64,000 nt of DNA. Origin: an uncultured Psychrobacter sp. (GTDB taxonomy: Bacteria > Pseudomonadota > Gammaproteobacteria > Pseudomonadales > Moraxellaceae). The DNA lies in assembly GCA_947501045.1 (NCBI GenBank), contig CANMUI010000001.1, forward strand, positions 930,001 through 994,000. The letters are read 5' to 3'. The notes under the pieces were generated by a model that saw only the letters and a program-made list of their open reading frames with translations, had not been told where the DNA came from and did no database searches. Of this stretch, positions 18,367 through 27,143 are shown piece after piece. A program made the position numbers and the translations under genes. Positions within the stretch are counted from its first letter, which is position 1. Every line of letters starts with the position of its first letter.

Positions 18367-19059
18367 CTATTTTTTAAACTGCTCATCTCGCAAAAACTCG
18401 CCATTTCTCAAAAAATATCCCGTTTGCTGTGCCACCTCTTTATCGACCAGCATACCGGTATGAGTAACTGGCATAACCAAATGATCCGTAGCGGTATTAA
18501 GTTTAGTCTCTGACACATAAACCGTACCATCATGAACAAGCTGATCATCTGTTGACGCCTTACCTGATTTTTTTAGTTTGTGATTATGATACTGTAAGAA
18601 GGGTTGTCCTAAGCCTTTTGCTTTACTACCAGCAATCACACCAAGCTCTATCCCAGCAGGTAAAGGCGCGACGGTTCCATCTAAAGCTTGTTCATACGAC
18701 TTACCGACCACTGCTGGCATGAGTCGCCAAATATAATCAGCACAAACGCTGCCGTTGTGCGGTGTCCCCAAAGTTACGCAGCGTCTGACTTGCCACTGCG
18801 GATAATGCGTCACAAAATCACGAATAATCAAGCCGCCTAAGCTGTGCGCTACTAGGTCTATTGGCTGATCAGGATTATGATTGCTCTCAAGCCAGCTATG
18901 AAGACGTGCGCTATTGGTTTTGATATCATCGCGCATACTACGGTAGCCGTATTGGTAAGTGTCAAAGCCTTGCGTTTGTAGATATTTTGCCATAGGGCGC
19001 ATCATAAACGGACCTTGATGCAGACCATGAATAAGAATAACGCGGTTTTTGTCGGGCAT
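18367..19059 (-). CDS. Lipase/esterase-like alpha/beta hydrolase
   Basis: Alpha/beta hydrolase resembling the PGAP1/lipase class. It starts with VILIHGLHQGPFMMRPMAKYL, a typical oxyanion-loop region, and has the nucleophile elbow LVAHSLGGLIIRDF (Ser73) followed by VTLGTPHNGS. A C-terminal His is in MPVTHTGMLVD. There is no signal peptide. It sits downstream of gcvP but beyond that gene's terminator, so it is probably a separate unit. The substrate is unknown. Confidence 0.87.
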   Translation of the reverse strand: MPDKNRVILIHGLHQGPFMMRPMAKYLQTQGFDTYQYGYRSMRDDIKTNSARLHSWLESNHNPDQPIDLVAHSLGGLIIRDFVTHYPQWQVRRCVTLGTPHNGSVCADYIWRLMPAVVGKSYEQALDGTVAPLPAGIELGVIAGSKAKGLGQPFLQYHNHKLKKSGKASTDDQLVHDGTVYVSETKLNTATDHLVMPVTHTGMLVDKEVAQQTGYFLRNGEFLRDEQFKK

Positions 19060-19140
19060 ACTATATTCCTAAATTTTTGTCGAGTAGATAAATAAGAGTT
19101 ATTATAGCTTTAAATAGTTGAAAAACTATCTGTAATGGAC

Positions 19141-19180
19141 AAAATAAAAACCTCCAAATCAGCTACTGACTTGGAGGTTT
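19141..19180 (-). terminator. Intrinsic terminator after gcvP
   Basis: Read on the minus strand, AAACCTCCAA pairs with TTGGAGGTTT, the stem continuing inward past one mismatch to TCAG/CTGA, and is followed by TTTTTATTTT. It closes the glycine cleavage operon 56 bp after the gcvP stop codon. Confidence 0.9.
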
Positions 19181-19235
19181 CCTAATTTTAAAAGCTTAAT
19201 AAAGCTGCTTATATTGGAAACTATATAATTAGAAA

Positions 19236-22181
19236 CTACATATAGTTTTCGATACTAGGGCAAGAACACATTAGGTTCTTGTCGCCATAAACGTCATCGA
19301 CGCGGCCGACGCTTGGCCAGAACTTATTGGCATGCACGTAAGGTAGCGGGAAGGCTGCGGTTTCACGGCTGTATGGATGCGTCCATTCCTCGCTGGTAAT
19401 GACAGCCGCTGTATGCGGTGCGTTTTTCAAGGGATTATCCTCAAGTGTCCAGCCCTCATCGCCAGCTTTAGCTTTCATGGCTTCAGCTTTGATAGATTTT
19501 AGGGCGCTAATAAAGCGATCAATCTCCTCTTTAGATTCAGACTCGGTCGGCTCAATCATCAAGGTACCCGCGACAGGGAAACTCATAGTTGGCGCATGGA
19601 ATCCATAATCCATCAAACGCTTAGCGATATCGCTCTCTGTGATACCAGTCTCTTCTTTGAGCGGACGGATATCGATGATACATTCGTGCGCCACACGACC
19701 GTTCTTGCCAGCATAAAGAATAGGGTAGTCATCTTTGAGCTGATCTGCCACGTAGTTGGCGTTTAACAGCGCTAGATTAGTTGCTTTGAGCAGACCATCA
19801 CGGCCCATCATCGCAATATACATCCACGAAATCGGTAAAATACTGGCCGAACCATAAGGTGCTGCTGATACGGCTGAGCAGTCTTTTTGTGCATTGAATA
19901 CTGGAACCTGAGTGTGGTTGGCCATAAATGGTGCTAAATGCGCTTGCATACCAATGGGCCCCATACCTGGACCACCGCCGCCATGCGGAATACAGAAGGT
20001 TTTATGTAAGTTCATGTGCAGGACATCCGCGCCCACATCCGCAGGCTGCATGATGCCAACCTGGGCGTTCATATTAGCGCCGTCCATATATACTTGACCG
20101 CCGTGCTTATGGATCAAATCACAAATCTTACGAATGCCTTCTTCAAACACGCCGTGCGTTGAGGGATAAGTGATCATCAGCGCGCCAAGATTGTCGCTAT
20201 GCTCTTCACATTTAGCAGTTAAGTCCTCGATATCAACGTTACCATTGTCATCGGTTTTGACCACCACCACTTGCATTCCCATCATGATAGCAGTAGCAGG
20301 GTTAGTACCATGCGCCGATTGGGGAATGAGGCAAACATCACGGTTCGGCTGACCTAAAGATTCATGATAACGGCGAATAGCAAGAATGCCTGCATACTCA
20401 CCAGAGGCGCCAGAATTTGGCTGCATAGATACCGCATCAAAACCAGTAATGGCTTTGAGCTGCTCTTGTAAGCTCTCAATCATCTCAAGATAGCCCGATA
20501 CCTGATCAAGAGGAGCAAAAGGATGGACATTGGCAAACTCAGGCCATGTGATCGGTAGCATCTCGCTAGTAGCGTTCAATTTCATCGTACAGCTACCAAG
20601 CGAGATCATACTACGATTCATTGCTAAGTCTTTGTCTTCTAGAGATTTTAGGTAGCGCAGCATCTCATGTTCAGTATGATGCGAGTTAAAGACCGGATGC
20701 GTTAAGATGTCATCCGTACGCAGATGCGTATCGCTCAAAGAAACCGTAGCTGCTTCAGGTAAATCATGACCTTTATTGACAAACAGTTGAGTCAAAACAC
20801 TAAAGTCTTCTTGATTGCTGATTTCACTAAAAGCTACCGCAAGTTTGGTCTCACCGAAACGCCATAAGTTATAGCCCACATTATCAGCGTTTTCAAATAT
20901 TTGTGTCGCTAGCTTCTCTGAGCCGCAATCAACCACTACCGTATCAAAAAACTGATCATGCACGACGCTTAGTTTGTTGTCGTCATCGGTATTTTTGATG
21001 GCGTCTGCAAAGGCAGTTGCAAAAGCATGAATACGCGTCGCAATGCGTTTAACGCCGCTTGGACCATGATAAACGGCATACATGCCCGCAAGGTTGGCAA
21101 GCAGTACTTGCGAAGTACAAATGTTAGAGTTGGCTTTTTCGCGGCGAATATGCTGCTCACGGGTTTGTAGCGCCATACGCAGAGCGGTATTGCCTTGTGC
21201 GTCTTTTGAGACGCCAATGATACGACCAGGCGCTGAACGTTTAGCTTTTTCAGAAAAAGCAAAGTAGGCAGCGTGCGGACCACCAAAGCCCATAGGAATA
21301 CCAAAACGCTGTGTGCTACCTAAAGCAATATCAGCGCCCATATCGGCTGGCGATTTGAGTAGTACTAAGCTCATTATATCGCTTGCAACTGCGGTATAAG
21401 TTTTATTGGCTTTGACTGCACTGATTACATCAGTTAGGTCTTTAACATCACCCTCGGCACCAACGTACTGAAATAACGCACCAAAATAGTCACCAGATTT
21501 AGCTAATTCAAAGTCGCCAACTACCACATCCCAACCAAAGTATGTAGCGCGGGTACGGATGACGTCTAGCGTTTGCGGGTAAACACGCTCATCAACGAAA
21601 TACTGGACTGACTTGCTCTTACTCATGCGCTTGGACATGGCCATCGCTTCAGCCGCAGCTGTCGCCTCGTCAAGTAATGAAGCACCAGCCATCTCAAGAC
21701 CCGTTAGATCAATACAGACTTGCTGAAAGTTAAGTAATGCTTCCAAGCGGCCTTGCGCAATCTCAGCCTGATAAGGGGTGTAGGCAGTGTACCAACCTGG
21801 ATTCTCAAGCACGTTACGCTGAATGACCGCAGGCATGCGTACCGGTGAATAACCTTGACCGATGTAGCTTTTATTAACGGTGATGTTGTCCGCCATCGCA
21901 CGCAGTCGAGCTAGGGCAGCGTGTTCACTCATTGCCAGTGGCAAGTCCAGCTCTTTATGCAAACGTACAGGCTCAGGCACTGTCTCGTCAATAAAGTTTG
22001 CCATATCATTGTAACCAATAGCACTTAATAAATCGGCTTGCTTGGCATCGTTAGAACCTAAATGGCGATAAACGAATTCCGCTTCGTTGAACAAATCTTT
22101 GAAAGTATCAAAGCTAGGTTTTTGCGAATCGTTTTCTTTAGCGCTAGACTTTTGGTCATTAGGGTTTCGAGAGATAGTCAT
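19236..22181 (-). CDS. gcvP: Glycine dehydrogenase (decarboxylating), P-protein
   Basis: PLP-dependent P-protein of the glycine cleavage system; it decarboxylates glycine and passes the aminomethyl group to lipoyl-GcvH. It is a single-chain P-protein of 981 residues with the two homologous halves fused. The PLP lysine is in HMNLHKTFCIPHGGGGPG (Lys727), and the N-terminal half begins with FVYRHLGSN. Family hallmarks SLGSCTMKLNATSEM and QPNSGASGEYAG are intact. AAGGA precedes the ATG. It is the last gene of the gcvT-gcvH-nitroreductase-gcvP set, which is preceded by a glycine riboswitch. Confidence 0.97.
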   Translation of the reverse strand: MTISRNPNDQKSSAKENDSQKPSFDTFKDLFNEAEFVYRHLGSNDAKQADLLSAIGYNDMANFIDETVPEPVRLHKELDLPLAMSEHAALARLRAMADNITVNKSYIGQGYSPVRMPAVIQRNVLENPGWYTAYTPYQAEIAQGRLEALLNFQQVCIDLTGLEMAGASLLDEATAAAEAMAMSKRMSKSKSVQYFVDERVYPQTLDVIRTRATYFGWDVVVGDFELAKSGDYFGALFQYVGAEGDVKDLTDVISAVKANKTYTAVASDIMSLVLLKSPADMGADIALGSTQRFGIPMGFGGPHAAYFAFSEKAKRSAPGRIIGVSKDAQGNTALRMALQTREQHIRREKANSNICTSQVLLANLAGMYAVYHGPSGVKRIATRIHAFATAFADAIKNTDDDNKLSVVHDQFFDTVVVDCGSEKLATQIFENADNVGYNLWRFGETKLAVAFSEISNQEDFSVLTQLFVNKGHDLPEAATVSLSDTHLRTDDILTHPVFNSHHTEHEMLRYLKSLEDKDLAMNRSMISLGSCTMKLNATSEMLPITWPEFANVHPFAPLDQVSGYLEMIESLQEQLKAITGFDAVSMQPNSGASGEYAGILAIRRYHESLGQPNRDVCLIPQSAHGTNPATAIMMGMQVVVVKTDDNGNVDIEDLTAKCEEHSDNLGALMITYPSTHGVFEEGIRKICDLIHKHGGQVYMDGANMNAQVGIMQPADVGADVLHMNLHKTFCIPHGGGGPGMGPIGMQAHLAPFMANHTQVPVFNAQKDCSAVSAAPYGSASILPISWMYIAMMGRDGLLKATNLALLNANYVADQLKDDYPILYAGKNGRVAHECIIDIRPLKEETGITESDIAKRLMDYGFHAPTMSFPVAGTLMIEPTESESKEEIDRFISALKSIKAEAMKAKAGDEGWTLEDNPLKNAPHTAAVITSEEWTHPYSRETAAFPLPYVHANKFWPSVGRVDDVYGDKNLMCSCPSIENYM

Positions 22182-22266
22182 AATAATCCTTGTAAGCTTT
22201 AGTAATACAAGCAGTAAGTCTGCTAAACGTAAGTAATAAAGAGTGTCTAATGTTTAGCGTATGAGA

Positions 22267-23118
22267 TTAAACATAATGTACAAATTGGGTTTGATCAAAA
22301 CGAAACTGGGCACTATAAATACCATTATCAGCGCGCTCACCTGCGCCAATCATCATCACCACATGGTGATCATCACCCAGACCTAGTAGTTTCTTTATCG
22401 CTGGCTCATCAAAACCGCCCATCGGACAGCTATCAAACCCATGTGCACGCAAGGCAAGCATTAAGTTTTCAGCAGCAAGGGCGGTATTATTAGTCGCCCA
22501 GTTTTTAACATCGTCAAAAGTATAATAAGGCGATTTAATAGGTCCCTTAACCCGTCTAACCACTTGGATAGCGCCCCATTTGGCAACGGATATAGCATTT
22601 GCAGGTCCACGCAAAAAATCTAGTGTCACTACTTTATTGTAATAATCCTTTACCTTCTTTGGTACAGGAGTAGTTGGGTATTCACGCAGTACTTGCTTAG
22701 CGTGATCGTGCCAGTTATCGGTGCGTGCTACTACCGCGATGAGCCTTACTGACGTTTTTGCCGCATTTTGATTCATACAAATTTTGATAGCTTGTTGGCG
22801 CTTATCACTACTATCAAGCACATAAAACTCCCACGGCTGCAAATTGCTAGAGTTTGGCGCAAGCATGGCTAAACGAAGACAGTCTGCAAGCACTTCATCA
22901 GGTATCGGTTTGTCGGTAAAACGGCGTACCGAACGACGTGATTCGACTACTTGCCGGAACGCTTGCAGATGTGGCGTAGCTTTACCATTATTACTAACCT
23001 CTATCTGCCTATCTTGAGCGTCATGCGTAGCAGCGCTATCAATACGGCGACTGACAATACTATTATCAGTAGCACTAACAGTTCTATGAGCGTTCTTATC
23101 AGTATCGGCTGGTTTCAT
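22267..23118 (-). CDS. Nitroreductase-family FMN oxidoreductase inside the gcv operon
   Basis: FMN-dependent nitroreductase-like protein. The family start RRSVRRFTDKPIPDEVL (about residue 57 on) and APNSSNLQPWEFYV bind FMN phosphate, and LAAENLMLALRAHGFDSCPMGGFDE is the typical central region. The first 55 residues are a low-complexity extension. It lies 85 bp from gcvP and 198 bp from gcvH, on the same strand, so it is probably under the glycine riboswitch. The physiological substrate is unknown, and this enzyme is not a standard part of glycine cleavage. Confidence 0.9.
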   Translation of the reverse strand: MKPADTDKNAHRTVSATDNSIVSRRIDSAATHDAQDRQIEVSNNGKATPHLQAFRQVVESRRSVRRFTDKPIPDEVLADCLRLAMLAPNSSNLQPWEFYVLDSSDKRQQAIKICMNQNAAKTSVRLIAVVARTDNWHDHAKQVLREYPTTPVPKKVKDYYNKVVTLDFLRGPANAISVAKWGAIQVVRRVKGPIKSPYYTFDDVKNWATNNTALAAENLMLALRAHGFDSCPMGGFDEPAIKKLLGLGDDHHVVMMIGAGERADNGIYSAQFRFDQTQFVHYV

Positions 23119-23228
23119 TATAGTTCCATAGCAGATATAACTAAAAGAGTAGAGAAATTTGATACAAATGGTCTATACCAGCTTGATTAAACAACTGGCG
23201 ATAGAGTCTTAATTCAACAAATAAGGAG

Positions 23229-23256
23229 GCAGATATTAAAGCGTGTTAATATCTGC
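23229..23256 (-). repeat. Perfect 11-bp hairpin between gcvH and the nitroreductase gene
   Basis: GCAGATATTAA (23229-23239) is an exact inverted repeat of TTAATATCTGC (23246-23256), with a 6-base loop. On the minus-strand transcript no U-tract follows, so it is more likely a processing or stability element than a terminator. Confidence 0.7.
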
Positions 23257-23316
23257 AAGGTATAAGATCTTATATGGAGGCTAATCAATACACTAAAATA
23301 GCGGTTAACAAAAAAA

Positions 23317-23697
23317 TTACAGCTCGTTTTCGTAATCTTCAGCACTCATAAGCGCTTCATAATCTGCTATATTGTCAGGTTTCATTCTAAAGAACCAACC
23401 GTCACCATAAGGGTCTGAGTTAATAATCTCAGGATCATCTTCAAGACTCTCATTAATAGCAACGATCTCGCCTGAGATTGGCGCATAGACGTCAGATGCT
23501 GCTTTTACAGACTCGACGACTGAGATCTCATCATCAACAGCGATAGTATCACCCACGTCAGGTAGCTCAACAAATACCACATCACCAAGCAGATCTTGGG
23601 CATGGTCGGTAATGCCGACGGTGATCGTACCGTCATCTTCTAGACGCAGCCACTCGTGACTTGCAATATATTTTAGTTCAGCTGGAATATTGCTCAT
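23317..23697 (-). CDS. gcvH: Glycine cleavage system H protein
   Basis: Lipoyl carrier that shuttles the aminomethyl intermediate between GcvP, GcvT and lipoamide dehydrogenase. The lipoylation site is Lys65 in SVVESVKAASDVYAP, the standard motif. The C-terminal GDGWFFRMKP segment is also typical. The length of 126 residues matches the family, and AAAGGAG precedes the start. It is second in the gcv operon. Confidence 0.98.
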   Translation of the reverse strand: MSNIPAELKYIASHEWLRLEDDGTITVGITDHAQDLLGDVVFVELPDVGDTIAVDDEISVVESVKAASDVYAPISGEIVAINESLEDDPEIINSDPYGDGWFFRMKPDNIADYEALMSAEDYENEL

Positions 23698-23845
23698 AAA
23701 ATGCTCCTTTGGATAAATTTAAAACACAGGGATGATTATAACTATAAGGATAGCTATAACTAAAGGGTACAAAAATCAATTATCGGTGATGATCAACTAG
23801 CAATCAAATACCATTTGTTAAAGGTAGACCCTCACTAAAATCAAT

Positions 23846-25021
23846 CTACTGATCAAATTGTGGTTTGCCATTACGTACAAAAGGCAGTTTTAGTACGCGT
23901 ACATCAACGAATTTACCTTTACCGCGTAGATCAATTTGAACCTTATCATCTTCTGATAAGCTGGCAGGAACGCGAGCAATAGCGATAGAGTTTTTGAGGC
24001 TAGGAGAAAAGGTCCCGCTGGTAATGATACCCGTTTGCTCATTATCCGAGCCTTGATTGATGGTAACTTCCATACCTTCACGTAATACTCCGCGAGAGGT
24101 GAGTAGCAAGCCCACTTGTTTCATAGCAGTATTGTCATCTTTAGCTTGCTGACGTTTGCTCACCAAGGCTTTACGGCCCACGAAATCACGATCGTCTTTC
24201 AAGGCCAGTGTCCAGCCCATATTACATTCATATGGACTAACACTCTCATCCATATCGTGACCATAAAGGTTCATACCCGCTTCCATACGTAGCGTATCAC
24301 GAGCGCCAAGACCAGCAGGCTTAATCCCCGCGTTTTTTAGCTGCTCGAAAAAGGCTGGTGCTTCATCGCCATGCATAATGACCTCGACACCGTCCTCACC
24401 AGTATAACCGGTGCGAGCGACAAACCAGTCTTGACCTTCAATATCGGTTAAGTCGGCACCGACGAATGGTTTTAGTCCAGCTAAAGTATCAGCCCAGCTT
24501 GGTTTTACTTGTGCCAGTTTTTCAACCGCGTTTGGGCCTTGTACGGCAAGCATAGCCAGCTCTTCGCGCTCGTTAAGATCTACCTCGAAACCTTCAGTAA
24601 CTTTATGAAACTGCGCCATATCTTTGTCACGAGTAGCTGCGTTAGAGACAATACGGTACTCAGTTGCTTCTTCGTTCATAAGGTAAACAATAAGATCGTC
24701 GATTACGCCTCCTTGCTCGTTTAGCATAGGAGAATATAGCGCTTTGCCCACAATTTTGAGTTTGTCGACATCATTAGCGAGCAGCTTTTGTAGCCAAGCT
24801 TTGGCGTCGCTACCTTTGACATCAACTATGACCATATGTGAGACATCAAACATACCAGCGTCAGTACGCACTGCGTCATGCTCTTCGATTTGTGAGCCAT
24901 AATGAATAGGGAGCTCCCAACCAGAGAAGTCCACCAGTTTGCCCTCACTATCGACGTGAGACTGGTAGAGAGGCGTGCGTTTAGGGGTTTGAGTAGTGGA
25001 GTTCTGAGAAGTAGCAGTCAT
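23846..25021 (-). CDS. gcvT: Aminomethyltransferase, T-protein
   Basis: Releases ammonia from the aminomethyl-H-protein and transfers the one-carbon unit to tetrahydrofolate. Recognised by TPLYQSHVDSEGKLVDFSGWELPIHYGSQIEEH at its start (quoted here in part as LVDFSGWELPIHYGS), DAGMFDVSHM, ARTGYTGEDGVE and GLGARDTLRMEAGMNLYG. It is 391 residues long, slightly more than E. coli GcvT (364). It is first in the operon; a glycine riboswitch lies upstream, and AAGGA precedes the ATG. Confidence 0.97.
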   Translation of the reverse strand: MTATSQNSTTQTPKRTPLYQSHVDSEGKLVDFSGWELPIHYGSQIEEHDAVRTDAGMFDVSHMVIVDVKGSDAKAWLQKLLANDVDKLKIVGKALYSPMLNEQGGVIDDLIVYLMNEEATEYRIVSNAATRDKDMAQFHKVTEGFEVDLNEREELAMLAVQGPNAVEKLAQVKPSWADTLAGLKPFVGADLTDIEGQDWFVARTGYTGEDGVEVIMHGDEAPAFFEQLKNAGIKPAGLGARDTLRMEAGMNLYGHDMDESVSPYECNMGWTLALKDDRDFVGRKALVSKRQQAKDDNTAMKQVGLLLTSRGVLREGMEVTINQGSDNEQTGIITSGTFSPSLKNSIAIARVPASLSEDDKVQIDLRGKGKFVDVRVLKLPFVRNGKPQFDQ

Positions 25022-25237
25022 GACAAATCCTTGTATTTACGCTATTTATACTTTCAAATATTTTGTACTTGCAAATACAATTTGAATAAGTAAAGTTTAG
25101 CGTGTTAACAGTGGTAAGAGGCAATAAGGCAAAGGGGCCTATTGCAAAAAGGGTAGCCCAAAAACAGTAGCCTAAAAATAGAGGCTAAAAAGCTATAAGT
25201 CAAACAGACATCAAATGTCCATTTAAGCGAAAGCCCT
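25022..25237 (-). promoter_or_regulatory. Leader between riboswitch and gcvT
   Basis: No gene is visible. On the minus strand a weak 6-bp hairpin (TAGCCT/AGGCTA, about 25168-25187) is followed by TGTTTTTGGG. It could be a terminator arm of the expression platform, but the stem is short. AAGGA just before gcvT is the ribosome-binding site. Confidence 0.4.
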
Positions 25238-25573
25238 ATCTGTCCTGTAACCTGAGATTTTCAACACAAACTAGATGTTTAGTTATAGGGTCTTTTGTAT
25301 ATAAAAGATACTATAAAGCTATATTAAAACCTAGTCGCGTTTTCTCCCCTTCGGTGGGTAAGTTATTTATACTTACCACTCTCCAGATTTGTTATGCCGC
25401 TGCGCTATTGATAAGTTAACAAATGATAAACTTATAAGCAGTTAGCATGCGTTTTTCAGTCCTTTATACCTGAGCGATTGGCAGGGTAGATGCGCCTTCG
25501 GTGGTTTATTAATAAAGGTAGACTACGTATAATGGACACAACCCTTTATAAAAAACACTCTCCTGAAAAACGC
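25238..25573 (-). ncRNA. Tandem glycine riboswitch controlling gcvT-gcvH-nitroreductase-gcvP
   Basis: Read on the minus strand, two glycine aptamers occur in series. The upstream one (about 25573-25449) has an 11-bp P1 stem (25563-25573 with 25449-25459), then GGAGAG, CACCGAAGG and CTCAGGTATAAAGGAC. The downstream one (about 25388-25238) has TGGAGAGTGG, CCACCGAAGG and CTCAGGTTACAGGACAG, closed by ATCTG/CAGAT. These are the conserved blocks of the gcvT RNA class. Known members usually switch gcv expression on when glycine is abundant. The expression platform is not certain. Confidence 0.92.
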
Positions 25574-25577
25574 TTTT

Positions 25578-25606
25578 ATTATGAAAGGTTCATACCTTTT
25601 TTACAA
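25578..25606 (-). promoter_or_regulatory. Sigma-70-type promoter of the gcv riboswitch transcript
   Basis: On the minus strand, -35 TTGTAA (25606-25601) and -10 CATAAT (25583-25578) are separated by exactly 17 bases. Transcription would start near 25571, at the first base pairs of the riboswitch P1 stem, so promoter and RNA boundary agree independently. Confidence 0.75.
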
Positions 25607-25805
25607 GTCTTCAAACGCCTTAAAAGCAATAAACTGATAGAAAATACGATTTATTGGCTAAAATGCATATAAATTAAGCTTTTAATAAGCATTAGCTTAT
25701 AAAACTAGTGATAAGAATACTACCTAAAGTCACTGTTGGTGATAGGGCAAACTATGCTAGGATATTTCAATCTATGTTTGTCTTAAAATTATAATAGGTA
25801 TTTTT

Positions 25806-26126
25806 ATGCATTGTGATGTCTACAAATTTCCCAAGCACGACGATATGTATGTCTATATTGCTCGCCCCGACTATCCTGATGATACTGACGAAATCAAAGA
25901 CTGGCTGAGCGTATTACCTAAAGACTTTCGCGCCAGCTTAGGGGTTAGTAAGTTTGTTATACACCTAGATTTGGAAACAACGCCAAAGCTTGCTCGTGTC
26001 GATAAAGAAGAAGTACTCTCAAAGCTAAAATCACAAGGTTATTTTGTGCAGATGCCACCACAAGATGTGATGCGTCGTCAAGCAGAATTACGTGCTCTTG
26101 AAGCGCAAAACAATATCTATGATTAA
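25806..26126 (+). CDS. YcgL domain protein
   Basis: Small cytoplasmic protein of the YcgL family, function unknown. The family pattern is recognisable: an opening beta strand CDVYKFPKHDDMYVYIAR, a central VIHLDL segment, then VLSKLKSQGYFVQMPPQ. The length of 106 residues is typical. The next gene starts 40 bp downstream on the same strand, so the two are probably cotranscribed. In other gammaproteobacteria ycgL genes are often near rnd or minCDE; here rnd is about 7.5 kb away. Confidence 0.88.
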   Translation: MHCDVYKFPKHDDMYVYIARPDYPDDTDEIKDWLSVLPKDFRASLGVSKFVIHLDLETTPKLARVDKEEVLSKLKSQGYFVQMPPQDVMRRQAELRALEAQNNIYD

Positions 26127-26165
26127 CAACAATATTTACGATTAACTGCAGGTATCTAAACCCGA

Positions 26166-26882
26166 ATGGATTGGTTAAAAAATATTTTACAAAGCTTACC
26201 ACTGGATAAAATTAGTGACATTCTCGGTGAGATCGTTATCTGGTGGAGTCAGCTGGTAAGAAACGTTCCTCCTGCTGACCTACCGATGTATGCTTATTTG
26301 GGTGGCTCTATTTTAGTGCTACTTTTGTGGATATTGGTCGCCCGTATGATGCCACGTCCATTGGGTGGTATGAGCTGGATGGTACTATTTGCAGTTCTTT
26401 TAGCACCCGGGACTGCGCTCAGTGACCCCAGTGTGATTGCGCCGGCGAGTATCAGTGTGGTCTATGCCGTCATGATGAAAGATTTTGCGGCCGCGGTTAC
26501 CAATGCTTTGCCTATTTTGGTTGTTTTAGTGGTGGGACTGTTTATTGGGTTTGTCTGGCAGCTTATACGTGGTGCTTTTGATTCAAGTCTGGATAAAGCA
26601 CGCCTGCGCACCGCTGAGGACACTCAAGCCAATATGCAGCTGGCGACTGGTAATTATCTGGCAGGTCATACTGCTGAACAAGATAAACAGACCGTTACTC
26701 TCAAAAAAACGTCTACGACTGCTGCGCAACAACCCAACAGAGGATTGCTTACTGAAAAACCGACTAAAATCTCCGTGGCGCAAAAAATTGTTGCAAAAGC
26801 TAAAACAGCCAAGAAGTCGGCTGAAGATAATGACATAGAGAAATCTATAACAACAGACAACGAGAATAAAAGTAATAAATGA
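26166..26882 (+). CDS. Uncharacterised membrane protein with basic C-terminal tail
   Basis: I do not recognise the family. The N-terminal 35 residues are amphipathic, followed by a helix at about 43-64, one or two weaker hydrophobic stretches (about 70-110) and a strong helix at about 115-138. The last 95 residues are polar and rich in Lys, Ala and Thr, ending in KSITTDNENKSNK. It has no enzymatic motif. It follows ycgL by 40 bp and ends at a terminator before the MoxR gene. The ribosome-binding site is weak. Confidence 0.75.
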   Translation: MDWLKNILQSLPLDKISDILGEIVIWWSQLVRNVPPADLPMYAYLGGSILVLLLWILVARMMPRPLGGMSWMVLFAVLLAPGTALSDPSVIAPASISVVYAVMMKDFAAAVTNALPILVVLVVGLFIGFVWQLIRGAFDSSLDKARLRTAEDTQANMQLATGNYLAGHTAEQDKQTVTLKKTSTTAAQQPNRGLLTEKPTKISVAQKIVAKAKTAKKSAEDNDIEKSITTDNENKSNK

Positions 26883-26920
26883 TAATTAGCATTCTGTATT
26901 CACTGTTTGCTAGATGTCAC

Positions 26921-26947
26921 AAAAGACACTACTGAGTGTCTTTTTTT
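26921..26947 (+). terminator. Intrinsic terminator between the membrane protein and moxR
   Basis: AAAAGACACT pairs with AGTGTCTTTT around a 4-base loop, and the T-run continues to seven. It closes the ycgL unit and puts moxR-VWA in its own transcription unit. Confidence 0.92.
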
Positions 26948-27143
26948 ACGAACTACCACTGCTTTTTGATAGTAATAGATCAGTTACAGTCTAGTATAGA
27001 TATAAACGCAAGAGTGTTTTGCTATCAAAGTTAGCTGTGCTAATCTAAATAATCATAAAATGCTAATCGTTCTTAAATACTTTCTTATATAAAATATTTT
27101 TTATTATAAAACACCGATTGATAACCATTATTGAGATTTGACT

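Noticed and set aside
25490..25672. Short plus-strand open frame upstream of ycgL (60 codons)
   Set aside because: It lies opposite the glycine riboswitch and promoter, has no recognisable protein and no good ribosome-binding site.
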